DNA from: Pseudophaeobacter sp.
GTDB lineage: Bacteria > Pseudomonadota > Alphaproteobacteria > Rhodobacterales > Rhodobacteraceae
Assembly: GCA_027019165.1 (NCBI GenBank)
Contig: JALUXC010000012.1
Coordinates: 186,001-250,000 of the forward strand
Direction of reading: 5' to 3'
DNA: 64,000 nucleotides
The notes under the pieces were generated by a model. It made no database searches. It had not been told where the DNA came from and saw nothing but the letters and a program-made list of their open reading frames with translations. The position numbers and the translations under genes were made by a program. Shown one piece after another: positions 7,640 through 16,053 of this stretch (position 1 is its first letter; every line of letters begins with the position of its first letter).

Positions 7640-8884
7640 ATGGCGTATTTTACGCAGGCTGGCGCGCGCCAGACCTATGACCAAAGCGGAGTCGCTCAAG
7701 GTGCGGCTTCGGGTGGTGTTCACTATCAGCAGCAACCCTTTCTGGCGCCCGAGCCTCCTCTCTCCGCCCGGGCACAACAGCCTTTCGTGCAGCCTCAGCA
7801 ATCCTATGCCTCGCCCGACGCGGCGCATGCTTCGCAAGGATATGGTGGTTTTGATCCGGCGCAGGCAGACCCCTACGGCGCCGATGACTATGGATATGAT
7901 GGTGTTGATGAGTTTGAAGAGGTCCGCCCGGGCAGCTTTGGCCGCGTTGCGGGCGTGCTCGGCGCCTTTGCGTCGCTGGCGCTTGTCATCGGCATTGGTG
8001 TCTGGGGCTACAAACTGGTGATGCGCGATGTGAGCGGCGTGCCTGTTGTGCGCGCCGTCGAGGGACCCATGCGCATTCAGCCCGAGAATCCCGGCGGCCG
8101 TCCTGCCGATCACCAGGGGCTGGCCGTTAATGCGGTCGCCGCCAATGGCACTGCCGAAGATCCGGCGGACCGTCTGGTGCTTGCGCCGCAGCCGATTGAA
8201 CTGACCGAGGATGACCGCCCCATGTCCGAACTGGCCCAACTGGCCGAGCAGGACCGGGCTGATCAGACCCAACCGGAAGGCGGCGCCGTTTCCGAACGCA
8301 CCATCGCGGCCTATCAAAGCGGTGACATCGACGCGCTTGTGGCTGAGCTGACCGATGGCGTTGCCCCCCTCGAAACCCTTGGGGAAAGCGGCGAGGCGGC
8401 AACTGTTGCTTCGGCGTCTGCGCCCGTGATCGTGCAGCCAGAGCCGCTCAAGCCTGTCGAACTTGCTGCTGTGGCCGCCGCGCCGCAACCCTCTGCCGCC
8501 TTGCTCAAAGCGCCGGGGGTCAAGATCTCTCTGCGTCCCAGCGTTCGCCCGGCCCGGTTCACCCCGGCCAAGGCTCCTGCCGTTGCCACATCCGGCGCCA
8601 CCGTGCTTGAAGTCTCTGCGGACAGCCTGCCCGCAGGCACGCGCCTCGCGCAGCTTGGCGCCTATGAAAGCGCCGAGGTGGCCCGCTCCGAATGGGACCG
8701 CATTTATGGCCAGTTCGAGGACTACCTTGTCGACAAGAAACGCGTGATCCAACGCGCCGAAAGCGGTGGGCGCACCTTCTACCGGTTGCGCGCCATGGGT
8801 TTTGATGGCCTCTCTGATGCGCGCCGCTTCTGCTCGGCGCTGGTCGCGGGCAATGCGGACTGTATCCCCGTCACCACCCGATGA
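7640..8884 (+). CDS. SPOR-domain inner-membrane protein
   Basis: A 414-residue bitopic protein. Residues 1-100 are a Gln/Ala/Tyr-rich, low-complexity cytoplasmic region, about residues 102-123 form one membrane helix, a long Pro/Ala/Glu-rich linker follows, and the last 80 residues form a SPOR domain (TRLAQLGAYESAEVARSEWDRI onward). SPOR domains bind denuded septal glycan, so it probably acts in cell division or septal wall remodelling. The ATG at 7640 follows GAGGCGG; an ATG 33 bases upstream adds residues that look non-coding. Its stop overlaps the nagZ start by four bases, linking it to peptidoglycan turnover. Confidence 0.88.
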   Translation: MAYFTQAGARQTYDQSGVAQGAASGGVHYQQQPFLAPEPPLSARAQQPFVQPQQSYASPDAAHASQGYGGFDPAQADPYGADDYGYDGVDEFEEVRPGSFGRVAGVLGAFASLALVIGIGVWGYKLVMRDVSGVPVVRAVEGPMRIQPENPGGRPADHQGLAVNAVAANGTAEDPADRLVLAPQPIELTEDDRPMSELAQLAEQDRADQTQPEGGAVSERTIAAYQSGDIDALVAELTDGVAPLETLGESGEAATVASASAPVIVQPEPLKPVELAAVAAAPQPSAALLKAPGVKISLRPSVRPARFTPAKAPAVATSGATVLEVSADSLPAGTRLAQLGAYESAEVARSEWDRIYGQFEDYLVDKKRVIQRAESGGRTFYRLRAMGFDGLSDARRFCSALVAGNADCIPVTTR

Positions 8885-9888
8885 GCGGTTTTGGCGCAAC
8901 CATCCTCGATGCCACGGGTCTGCGTCTGACGGCGGATGAAAAGGCCCTGTTCCGCGAGGCAGATCCTTTTGGGTTCATCCTCTTTGCGCGCAACATAGAC
9001 ACGCCCGATCAGATCCGAGCCTTGTGCGATGACATGCGTGAGGCGGTGGGCCGTGACTGTCTGATCACCATCGATCAGGAAGGCGGGCGCGTGCAGCGCC
9101 TGCGTGCCCCTTTGGCGCGCGAATGGATGGCACCGCTGGACCATGCCGAACAGGCGGGGGAAGATGCCGCGCGCGCCATGTACCTGCGCTACCGCCTGAT
9201 CGCACATGAGCTGCGCGCCCTCGGGATCGACAGCAATTGCGCGCCTCTGTCTGACATCGCCGGGGCCGACACACACCCGTTCCTGCGCAATCGATGCTAT
9301 GGCGAGACCGCTGAAGAGGTGATCTCTCTGTCCCGGGCGGTGGCCGACGCGCATCTGGATGGCGGTGTTGTTCCTGTGCTGAAACACATCCCCGGGCATG
9401 GGCGCGCGGTGGCGGACAGCCACTATGATCTGCCCCATGTCACGACACCTTTTGAAGAGCTTGAGGGCACAGACCTTGCTCCCTTCCGTGCCCTGAATGA
9501 TCTGCCCATGGCGATGACCGCGCATATTGTGTTCGAGGCGATCGATGCGCGCCCTGCGACACTTTCATCGGCTGCAATGGGGATGATCCGCCAGCAGATC
9601 GGTTTTGACGGGCTGATCATGACCGACGATATATCGATGAAGGCCCTCGCGGGCAGCCCGCAGGAGATCGCTCAGCATTCGCGGTCGGCGGGTTGCGATA
9701 TTGTGCTCCTGTGCAATGCAGATCTGCCGACGCGCGCCGCTGTCGCCGAAGCCGCAGGACCTCTGGATGAGATCGGGCAAAAGCGCGCCGAAAAGGCCAT
9801 TGCGGCCCGCAAAACGCCCGCGCCGCTTGACATAGAGGCCGCTGAGGCCGAACTTGCTGCCCTGATGGGCGGAAAGGTCTATGTCTGA
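8881..9888 (+). CDS. nagZ: Beta-N-acetylhexosaminidase, peptidoglycan recycling
   Basis: A 335-residue glycoside hydrolase family 3 enzyme that removes N-acetylglucosamine from anhydro-muropeptides in the cytoplasm. The NagZ signature KHIPGHG is at residues 168-174, the Asp-His dyad loop at DSH 179-181, and the catalytic nucleophile is probably Asp249 in MTDDISM. It starts within the stop of the SPOR gene (ATGA) and overlaps scpA by eight bases, so the four genes probably form one transcript. AnmK, which acts later in the same recycling pathway, is encoded at 25342. Confidence 0.94.
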   Translation: MSGFGATILDATGLRLTADEKALFREADPFGFILFARNIDTPDQIRALCDDMREAVGRDCLITIDQEGGRVQRLRAPLAREWMAPLDHAEQAGEDAARAMYLRYRLIAHELRALGIDSNCAPLSDIAGADTHPFLRNRCYGETAEEVISLSRAVADAHLDGGVVPVLKHIPGHGRAVADSHYDLPHVTTPFEELEGTDLAPFRALNDLPMAMTAHIVFEAIDARPATLSSAAMGMIRQQIGFDGLIMTDDISMKALAGSPQEIAQHSRSAGCDIVLLCNADLPTRAAVAEAAGPLDEIGQKRAEKAIAARKTPAPLDIEAAEAELAALMGGKVYV

Positions 9889-10678
9889 AGATACCCTGTT
9901 TCCCGAGCCGGACGAGCCGTCGGTCGAAGATCGTCTGGCGGCTGAGGCGCTGATTGTCGATGTCGACGGCTACGAGGGGCCGCTCGATCTTTTGCTGATG
10001 CTGTCGCGCACGCAAAAGGTGGACCTGCGCCGCATCTCGGTTCTGGAACTGGCGCGGCAGTACCTTGCCTTTGTGGAGCGCGCCAAGGAGCTGCGCATCG
10101 AGCTGGCGGCGGACTATCTGGTGATGGCGGCCTGGCTGGCCTTTTTGAAATCGCGCCTGCTGCTGCCGCCCGACCCCGAGGAAGAGGGGCCATCGGGCGA
10201 GGAACTCGCCGCGCATCTGGCCTTCCAGCTGGAGCGGTTGCAGGCCATGCGCGATGCGGCTGCGCGGCTGATGGGGCGTGATCAGCTGGGCCGGGATTTC
10301 TTTGCCCGCGGTCAAAGCGAGACGGTAGAGCGGATCCGCACCGTCACCTATAGCGCCAACCTTTTGGACCTGATGCAGGGCTATGCGCGCATTCGCACCC
10401 GCGACGATTTCCGCCCCTTCGTGATGGATCGCGATTCCGTCTTCACCATGGAAGAGGCGCTGGAGCGGATGCGCGGCCTCATCGGCTTTACAGGCAGCTG
10501 GACCGATATGCTGAGCTACCTGCCGGATGGCTGGCACAGCGATCCGGTCAAGCGCCGCTCAGCCACCGCGGCGACCTTTGCGGCCTCGCTGCAACTGGTC
10601 AAGGAAGGCCAGGTGGAACTGCGCCAAAGCGAGGTCTTTGCGCCGATCCAGCTGCGCCATGTGAATGGGAATACCTGA
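9881..10678 (+). CDS. scpA: Segregation and condensation protein A
   Basis: A 265-residue ScpA kleisin, which bridges the SMC ATPase heads and binds ScpB in the bacterial condensin that organises and segregates the chromosome. The N-terminal domain has the family pattern GPLDLLLMLSRTQKVDLRRISVLELARQYL, here after an acidic extension, followed by ADYLVMAAWLAFLKSRLLLP. The C-terminal winged helix ends near LVKEGQVELRQSEVFAPI. It overlaps nagZ upstream and scpB downstream (TGATG at 10676-10680), suggesting coupled translation. Confidence 0.94.
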   Translation: MSEDTLFPEPDEPSVEDRLAAEALIVDVDGYEGPLDLLLMLSRTQKVDLRRISVLELARQYLAFVERAKELRIELAADYLVMAAWLAFLKSRLLLPPDPEEEGPSGEELAAHLAFQLERLQAMRDAAARLMGRDQLGRDFFARGQSETVERIRTVTYSANLLDLMQGYARIRTRDDFRPFVMDRDSVFTMEEALERMRGLIGFTGSWTDMLSYLPDGWHSDPVKRRSATAATFAASLQLVKEGQVELRQSEVFAPIQLRHVNGNT

Positions 10679-11349
10679 TGGAAGATTTCAGCAATCCTGA
10701 CACCGAAGGCTCTGACAGCCTCTTTGAAGCTCCGCCCATGGCCGAGCAGGAGCGCATGGTCGAAGCCGTCCTGTTCGCCAGCACAGAGCCGGTGACCATC
10801 CGCGATCTGGAAGCGCGCATGCCCCATGGCTGCAATCCGGGCGAGGCGCTGGAATACCTGCGCAAGCGCTACGAGGGGCGCGGCGTGCGCGTGGTGCGCG
10901 TGGGGGAGGCCTGGGCGATCCGCACCGCGCCGGATCTTGGCTTTCTGATGCAAAAAGAGATCGTCGAGACCCGCAAGCTGAGCCGCGCCGCCATTGAAAC
11001 CCTTGCCATCATTGCCTATCACCAGCCCGTCACTCGCGCCGAGATCGAGGAGATCCGCGGCGTCTCAGTTTCGCGCGGGACCATTGATCAGTTGCTTGAA
11101 ATGGAGTGGATCCGCCTCGGCCGTCGCCGGATGACACCGGGCCGCCCGGTTACGTTCGTGGTGACACCTGTGTTCCTTGATCACTTTGGCCTTGAAAGCG
11201 CGCGGGATCTGCCGGGCCTCAAAGAGCTGCGCGCCGCAGGCCTTTTGGAAAGCCGTCCGCCGCCGGGCAGCTTCCCGCTGGGGCAGGGGAGCGAAGAGCG
11301 TGGGGACGATGACGAGGCGGGCGATCAGCCAGAGCTGTTTGAGAGCTGA
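10678..11349 (+). CDS. scpB: Segregation and condensation protein B
   Basis: A 223-residue ScpB with two winged-helix domains that dimerises and binds ScpA in the SMC-ScpAB condensin. Typical segments are VEAVLFASTEPVTI in the first domain and ALNETLAIIAYHQPV-like ETLAIIAYHQPVTRAEIEEIRG in the second, followed by LGRRRMTPGRPVTFVVT. An acidic tail (residues about 205-223) is less conserved. The start codon shares a base with the scpA stop. Confidence 0.94.
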   Translation: MEDFSNPDTEGSDSLFEAPPMAEQERMVEAVLFASTEPVTIRDLEARMPHGCNPGEALEYLRKRYEGRGVRVVRVGEAWAIRTAPDLGFLMQKEIVETRKLSRAAIETLAIIAYHQPVTRAEIEEIRGVSVSRGTIDQLLEMEWIRLGRRRMTPGRPVTFVVTPVFLDHFGLESARDLPGLKELRAAGLLESRPPPGSFPLGQGSEERGDDDEAGDQPELFES

Positions 11350-11414
11350 GGCCGCGCCCAGAAATCGTCCCATTCCTGCGTTATCCCATTGTTCGAGACA
11401 AATGGAGCCAGGCA

Positions 11415-11636
11415 ATGAACATCGAATCCATCTTCAACATGATCCTGCGCCGCCTAGTGGGGCGGGCGGTCAACAAAGGTGTCGATGCGGGGATCAATGC
11501 AGTTGCGGGCAGAGGGCGCGGACCTGGGAACAGGCCCGAGACTTCTGCTGACGCCGAAGACCGCGCCGAGCGCGAGCGCATTCGCGCCATGCGTCAGGAA
11601 CGCCGCGCCAGGCGTGCCTATCGGGACAACCGTTGA
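11415..11636 (+). CDS. Small basic hypothetical protein
   Basis: A 73-residue protein of unknown function. Residues 1-32 form an amphipathic, weakly hydrophobic stretch (MNIESIFNMILRRLVGRAVNKGVDAGI), followed by a Gly-rich link and a highly charged Arg/Glu helix rich in arginine at the end. The ATG follows GGAGCCAGGCA. Position directly after scpB is common in Rhodobacteraceae in my recollection. It could associate with membrane or nucleic acid through its basic tail, but no function is known. Confidence 0.7.
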   Translation: MNIESIFNMILRRLVGRAVNKGVDAGINAVAGRGRGPGNRPETSADAEDRAERERIRAMRQERRARRAYRDNR

Positions 11637-11649
11637 TCTGGCTTGAGAC

Positions 11650-12729
11650 CTACTGAGGCGCCTTGAAGTGTTTGGACAGTTTCAGCCCCTGACCCTGATA
11701 GTTCGAAGCGATACCGGCGCCATATAGCTGCTGCGGCACCTCTGCCATGCGCTCATAGACAAGTCGCCCGACCACCTGACCGTGCTCAAGGACGAAAGGC
11801 GCCTCGTGGCAGCGCACTTCCAATACTCCGCGAGAGCCTGCGCCGCCCGCCGAGGCGTGGCCGAAGCCGGGGTCAAAGAACCCTGCGTAGTGCACCCGGA
11901 ACTCTCCGACCATGGCCAGATAGGGCGCCATTTCTGCGGCATAGGCTGGGGGGATATGCACCGCCTCGCGGCTGACAAGGATGTAAAATGCGCCGGGGTC
12001 CAGAATGATGCGCCCGCTGGTGGTGCGCACCTCTTCCCAGTAGTCCTGAGGGTCGTATTCTCCGATCCTGTCCAGATCGATCACCCCGGTGTGGGGCTTG
12101 GCACGATAGCCCACCAGATCGCTGCCGGGAAGCCGCAGATCGACAGAAAAGCCAAGACCGTCTTCGATCACCGCTTCGCCATCCACCAGCGGGCTTTGTG
12201 CGTGGAGCGCTGTGAGTTCGCTGTCACTCAGCACGGCCTGACCGGTGCGGAACCGGATCTGGTTGAGCCGCATGCCGGGACGTACCAGAACCGAGAAGGA
12301 GCGAGGGCAGATTTCCGCATACAAAGGGCCGGTATAGCCCGGTTTGATGCGATCGAATTCCTCGCCGCCGTCGGTGATGGTGCGGGTCAAAAGGTCAAGC
12401 CGCCCGGTGGAGCTTTTGGCATTGGCCACCGCCGAGACATCTTGCGGCAGGGCCAGCCCCTCCAGGAGCGGCACCACATAGACGCAGCCTTTTTCAAGCA
12501 CCGCGCCGCCATCCAAATCAATGCGATGCATTTCGAATTCCGCGAGGCGTTCGGCCACCGTATTGCCGTTGCCCGACAGGAAAGAGGCGCGCACGCGGTA
12601 GGCCACATGGCCAAGTCGCAGATCAAGGCTGGCAGGTTGGATTTGCCCCTCGACCAGCGGCTCACTCAGGGTGATTTCCCCCCGGTTCAGCATGGTTTCC
12701 AGTCTCTGGCTGGGCAACACACCTGTCAT
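11650..12729 (-). CDS. dcd: Two-domain dCTP deaminase
   Basis: A 359-residue enzyme of the dCTP deaminase/dUTPase superfamily, predicted to convert dCTP to dUTP for thymidylate synthesis. Ordinary Dcd is about 190 residues. This one holds two related folds in tandem: IQPASLDLRLG in the first half, and GEFRVHYAGFFDPGFGH, the family core motif, in the second half. The long form is typical of alphaproteobacteria. It ends 13 bases from the small protein gene, convergent with it. Symbol dcd is used by family; which half is catalytic cannot be decided by eye. Confidence 0.88.
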   Translation of the reverse strand: MTGVLPSQRLETMLNRGEITLSEPLVEGQIQPASLDLRLGHVAYRVRASFLSGNGNTVAERLAEFEMHRIDLDGGAVLEKGCVYVVPLLEGLALPQDVSAVANAKSSTGRLDLLTRTITDGGEEFDRIKPGYTGPLYAEICPRSFSVLVRPGMRLNQIRFRTGQAVLSDSELTALHAQSPLVDGEAVIEDGLGFSVDLRLPGSDLVGYRAKPHTGVIDLDRIGEYDPQDYWEEVRTTSGRIILDPGAFYILVSREAVHIPPAYAAEMAPYLAMVGEFRVHYAGFFDPGFGHASAGGAGSRGVLEVRCHEAPFVLEHGQVVGRLVYERMAEVPQQLYGAGIASNYQGQGLKLSKHFKAPQ

Positions 12730-12805
12730 TTCTGCTCTCCCCTTTGGCCGGGTTCCGGGTCGCCCATCGAAATCGACAAAGGCCGTAACCCCCGGTTACA
12801 GATAC

Positions 12806-12843
12806 ACAAAACGCCTGGGTGCGCAAACACCCAGGCGTTTTGT
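12806..12843 (-). terminator. Strong hairpin terminator after tRNA-Pro
   Basis: A perfect 16-bp stem (12806-12821 with 12828-12843) closes a six-base loop directly downstream of the tRNA on the minus strand. The outer pairs are A-T rich, so the transcript ends in a U-containing tract. It probably terminates the tRNA transcript and may also work on the opposite strand. Confidence 0.8.
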
Positions 12844-12844
12844 A

Positions 12845-12921
12845 TGGTCGGGCTAGCAGGACTCGAACCTGCGACCTTCCGTCCCCCAGACGGACGCGCT
12901 ACCAGGCTGCGCCATAGCCCG
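12845..12921 (-). tRNA. tRNA-Pro (anticodon GGG)
   Basis: A 77-base tRNA with encoded CCA. On the minus strand the 7-bp acceptor stem (CGGGCTA with TAGCCCG), the D arm, the anticodon loop CTGGGGG with anticodon GGG, a five-base variable loop and the T arm with TTCGAAT all fold normally. It decodes CCC and CCU proline codons. It stands alone between dcd and the MerR-like gene, flanked by a promoter-like sequence and a strong terminator. Confidence 0.97.
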
Positions 12922-12930
12922 CTGAGGCGC

Positions 12931-12959
12931 TTTCTACTGGTTTTGGCGGCGGGGGCAAG
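12931..12959 (-). promoter_or_regulatory. Probable promoter of tRNA-Pro
   Basis: On the minus strand a -35-like CTTGCC (12954-12959) and a -10-like TAGAAA (12931-12936) are separated by 17 bases, and the -10 lies about ten bases before the tRNA 5' end. CTTG-type -35 elements are common at stable RNA promoters of alphaproteobacteria. Confidence 0.45.
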
Positions 12960-12993
12960 AGGCATTCCCAAGTTTTTCCCGCGCTTTGGAAAA

Positions 12994-14622
12994 TTAATTG
13001 CTCTCCAGCCAGGCGCGCAACTCGGCGGCGCAGGCCGCCACTTCGCCATGCGCATGCGGCGGAATTTCGGAGGCCTGTGCCAAAAGGGCAAGCACTCCTG
13101 AACGCAAGTTGACCTGGGCCGCGAGATCCTCATCCGCAACGGCGATGATTCGCGGCTTCGCCTCAGCCGCGCTGTCTGGGAGGGGATCCGGCGCAGCCCC
13201 AGCGGCAGGCGCTTCTGGCTCAGAGGAAAGGGGAGGGGCCTCAGAAGATGCAGCGAAGTTGTTCTCCGGCATATCGATATCGCTCACTTCGGCATCTGCC
13301 ATTGGCAGTTCCTGCGCAGTGAGTGGAGCCGTTTCCATTCCTTCGGGGGCCTCGAATGTGTCCTCCAGTGAGGCAGTCAAAGGTGGCGTTTCTGCCACGT
13401 CCTGATCGAGTGGGGCGGCGCCTGTGGCAGCGACGTCTTCTGCCCAATCATCGCTCAAAACGGGGGCAACTTCAGATGTCTCTGGCAGCGTTGAGGTGGG
13501 GGATCCTGGGCCGGTCTCCTGAGGGTCCATCGGCATGGCAGGGGAACCGCCGCCCGTGTCCTCAAAAGAGGCATCGCCCTCAGAGGGCGCCACCAACGGT
13601 TCGGCGTCCAGTTCGGTCACAACGGGCGTCGGTGCTGCCGTGATTTCGGCATCCGGTTCAAGTGGCGATGGCTCTGGGGTATCGAGGTCCGCCATTGGCT
13701 CTGGACTGCTCAGATCCATCATGAATTGTTCAGGCTCAGCAGGCTCAGCAGGCTCAGCAGGCTCAGCAGGCTCAACGCTTCCCGCACCTGGCGCAGGATC
13801 TGCGGCAGACTCCTGTGGGAGCTCCGAAACTGCGGCCATGTCTTGATCAAGGAGAGCATCCGCACCGGAAACAGGCTCCGGGGCCGCGTCCTGCGTGGTT
13901 TCGGGAATTTCAATGTCGGCCTGACCGGACATAGGCCCTTGGCTGTCTTGCGCTCCCGGAATGTCCTGTGCGCTGTCAGGTTCGCTTGGCGTGGCAAGAG
14001 TTTGCTGCGGCTCATCTTCAGGGATCGCGACATCTGCTGGAGTCGCCTCAGTGTCAAACTGATTGTCGCTGGGTCCTTCCGGTGCGTCATGGCCAGATAC
14101 AACCGGCGTCTCTTCAAAGCTGTCGTTTGCATGACTGTCGGCGAGCCCGATGTCCTCGGCCGATTGGACGCTGGTAAGCTCCGCCGGTGGAGCCGAGTCC
14201 AGCGGCGCAACAGGATCGTTTTCGATCGGTGTGGGGCCGTCTGCTGCAGGTTCTGCGTCACCCGAACCCGCCGAAGCGAGGGAGGCCGCGGATGATGCTC
14301 CGGCGCCGCCACCTGCGCCATCGGTCTGTTCGCCCGGCGTGGCCGCATCCAGGCTATGGGACATATCAGACACGTGAGAGATGCCGAGGTCGCGCAGGAT
14401 GGCCTGAACTTCCTTGATTGACATACCGTCATCATGCAGCAGTTTTCGAATACCGCCCAAGAGCAACATGTCGGCGGGGCGATAGTATCGGCGTCCGCCG
14501 GCCCGCTTGATTGGCTTCACTTGGGTGAACTTGCTTTCCCAGAAGCGCAACACATGCGCTTGCACCCCCAGCCACTCCGCAACTTCGCTGATCGTGCGGA
14601 AGGCGTCTGGTGATTTGGACAT
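12994..14622 (-). CDS. MerR-family regulator with long acidic tail
   Basis: A 542-residue protein. Residues 1-70 form a MerR winged helix ([25 protein letters not shown], then [12 protein letters not shown]), and residues to about 92 complete the DNA-binding unit ([14 protein letters not shown]). Residues about 95-500 are low-complexity, rich in Glu, Asp, Pro, Ala and Ser, and probably disordered. The last 45 residues regain helical character ([36 protein letters not shown]). It is the last gene of the plsX-fabH-ihfA block. A short MerR-like gene after ihfA is standard in alphaproteobacteria, but the tail here is long and contains an EPA tandem repeat. No metal-binding cysteines are seen, so the effector is unknown. 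Confidence 0.85.
   Translation of the reverse strand: MSKSPDAFRTISEVAEWLGVQAHVLRFWESKFTQVKPIKRAGGRRYYRPADMLLLGGIRKLLHDDGMSIKEVQAILRDLGISHVSDMSHSLDAATPGEQTDGAGGGAGASSAASLASAGSGDAEPAADGPTPIENDPVAPLDSAPPAELTSVQSAEDIGLADSHANDSFEETPVVSGHDAPEGPSDNQFDTEATPADVAIPEDEPQQTLATPSEPDSAQDIPGAQDSQGPMSGQADIEIPETTQDAAPEPVSGADALLDQDMAAVSELPQESAADPAPGAGSVEPAEPAEPAEPAEPEQFMMDLSSPEPMADLDTPEPSPLEPDAEITAAPTPVVTELDAEPLVAPSEGDASFEDTGGGSPAMPMDPQETGPGSPTSTLPETSEVAPVLSDDWAEDVAATGAAPLDQDVAETPPLTASLEDTFEAPEGMETAPLTAQELPMADAEVSDIDMPENNFAASSEAPPLSSEPEAPAAGAAPDPLPDSAAEAKPRIIAVADEDLAAQVNLRSGVLALLAQASEIPPHAHGEVAACAAELRAWLESN
13731..13776. repeat. Nine-base tandem repeat inside the MerR-like gene
   Basis: Five adjacent copies of AGGCTCAGC (the last ending AAC) lie in frame and encode a run of Glu-Pro-Ala on the minus strand. 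The near-identical copies suggest recent slippage, so the copy number may vary between strains. Confidence 0.85.
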
Positions 14623-14664
14623 GAATATTGGTTCCGTTTCTTGAGACCGGCCGCTCAGCCCGAT

Positions 14665-14967
14665 TTAGCTGCGGTTGCCGTCTGCGACGCGGTCTTTCAT
14701 CAGGTGGGAGGGCCGAAAGGTCAGCACGCGGCGCGGCTGGATCGGCACCTCTTCCCCGGTCTTGGGATTGCGGCCAACGCGCGCTGTCTTGTCCCGCACA
14801 CTGAAGGTACCGAAGGACGAGATTTTCACCTGCTCCCCTCGCACCAAAGCATCGGACATATGCTGCAGCATGCTCTCGACCAGCTGTGCGCTTTCGTTGC
14901 GTGAGAGGCCAACCTCGCGGAAAACGGCCTCACTCAGGTCCATTCGCGTCAGAGTTTTTTCACTCAT
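14665..14967 (-). CDS. ihfA: Integration host factor subunit alpha
   Basis: A 100-residue DNA-bending protein of the HU/IHF family that pairs with IHF-beta to shape promoters, recombination sites and origins. The family core [27 protein letters not shown] is present, and the intercalating beta-arm proline lies in [11 protein letters not shown]. Start at 14967 ([11 protein letters not shown]) gives the usual length; the nine extra residues of an upstream start are unlike the family. It follows fabH in the plsX-fabH-ihfA block. Confidence 0.95.
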   Translation of the reverse strand: MSEKTLTRMDLSEAVFREVGLSRNESAQLVESMLQHMSDALVRGEQVKISSFGTFSVRDKTARVGRNPKTGEEVPIQPRRVLTFRPSHLMKDRVADGNRS

Positions 14968-15059
14968 ACCAATCCCCGTTGTTTGCTCAAGCATAGGGTG
15001 TGGTGAATTTCACTGTCAATATCAATGAATTGCACGGCGCCAGATTGCGCGGCTCCGTG

Positions 15060-16031
15060 CTACCAGCGCAGCACAACCGCGCCCCAGGCCAGACCGCCGC
15101 CGATCGCCTCGGTCACGATAAGGTCGCCGGGCTTGATCTGACCGCGTTCTTTGCCAACTGACAGGGCCAGCGGGATAGAGGCCGCAGAGGTGTTTCCATG
15201 GTCCTGCACAGTCACAACGACATTGTCCATGCTGAGGCCCATCTTCTTGGCTGTGCCTTGAATGATGCGGATATTGGCCTGATGGGGGACGATCCAATCC
15301 ACGTCTTTGGCGTCAAGACCGGCCCGTTCCAGCGCGGTGGTCGCGGTTTTGGCCAGCTTTTCAACGGCGTGGCGGAAGACCTGGTTGCCTTGCATGCGCA
15401 GATGGCCGGTGGATTGGGTGGAAACCCCGCCATCCACATAGAGGAGATCCTTGTAGCGACCGTCCGAATTGAGATCGGTGGAGAGGATGCCGCGGTCGTC
15501 GCTGGTGCCTGCGCCGGTCTGCGCCTCCAGGATCAAGGCGCCTGCGCCATCGCCGAATAACACGCAGGTTGAACGATCGCTCCAGTCCATGATGCGCGAG
15601 AACGTCTCGGCGCCAATGACCAGAACGCGATCCGCCTGGCCCGAGGCGATCAGAGCGCTGGCGTTGCACAAAGCGTAGACAAATCCGGCGCATACGGCCT
15701 GAACGTCAAATGCAAAGCCACGGGTCATGCCCAGTTGCGCCTGCACCATGGTGGCGGCGGACGGAAAGGTCAGGTCGGCGGTTGAGGTGGCCAGCACGAT
15801 GGCGTCGATGTCATCCGCCGTCAGGCCTGCGTCATCAAGGGCTGCTTTGGCAGCAGCGGTGGCCATGGAAGAGGTCGTCTCTCCCTCGGCTGCGAAATGA
15901 CGCCGTTCAATCCCCGAGCGCGCCCGGATCCATTCGTCTGATGTGTCCAGCGTCTTTTCGAATTCCGCGTTTTCCACCACCCGCTCTGGAAGATAGTGTC
16001 CTGTGCCAACTACTACTGCACGTCGCGTCAT
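15060..16031 (-). CDS. fabH: 3-oxoacyl-ACP synthase III
   Basis: A 323-residue ketoacyl-ACP synthase III that condenses acetyl-CoA with malonyl-ACP to start fatty acid synthesis. The active-site triad is visible: Cys114 in QAVCAGFVYAL, His in DWIVPHQANIRI and Asn in QDHGNTSAASIP. The start at 16031 (MTRRAVVVGTGHYLP) matches the family; an upstream in-frame extension of 40 residues runs into the intergenic region. It is 22 bases after plsX, so the two lie in one operon linking membrane lipid and fatty acid initiation. Confidence 0.95.
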   Translation of the reverse strand: MTRRAVVVGTGHYLPERVVENAEFEKTLDTSDEWIRARSGIERRHFAAEGETTSSMATAAAKAALDDAGLTADDIDAIVLATSTADLTFPSAATMVQAQLGMTRGFAFDVQAVCAGFVYALCNASALIASGQADRVLVIGAETFSRIMDWSDRSTCVLFGDGAGALILEAQTGAGTSDDRGILSTDLNSDGRYKDLLYVDGGVSTQSTGHLRMQGNQVFRHAVEKLAKTATTALERAGLDAKDVDWIVPHQANIRIIQGTAKKMGLSMDNVVVTVQDHGNTSAASIPLALSVGKERGQIKPGDLIVTEAIGGGLAWGAVVLRW

Positions 16032-16053
16032 TCTTTGCCTGCCTTTTTGGGTT

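Noticed and set aside
7511-8899. 462-codon minus-strand frame opposite the SPOR gene
   Set aside because: Low-complexity translation mirrors the coding strand; the plus-strand protein has clear membrane and SPOR domains.
13731-13776. CRISPR-like array
   Set aside because: Nine-base tandem units without spacers inside a coding sequence; it is a protein repeat.
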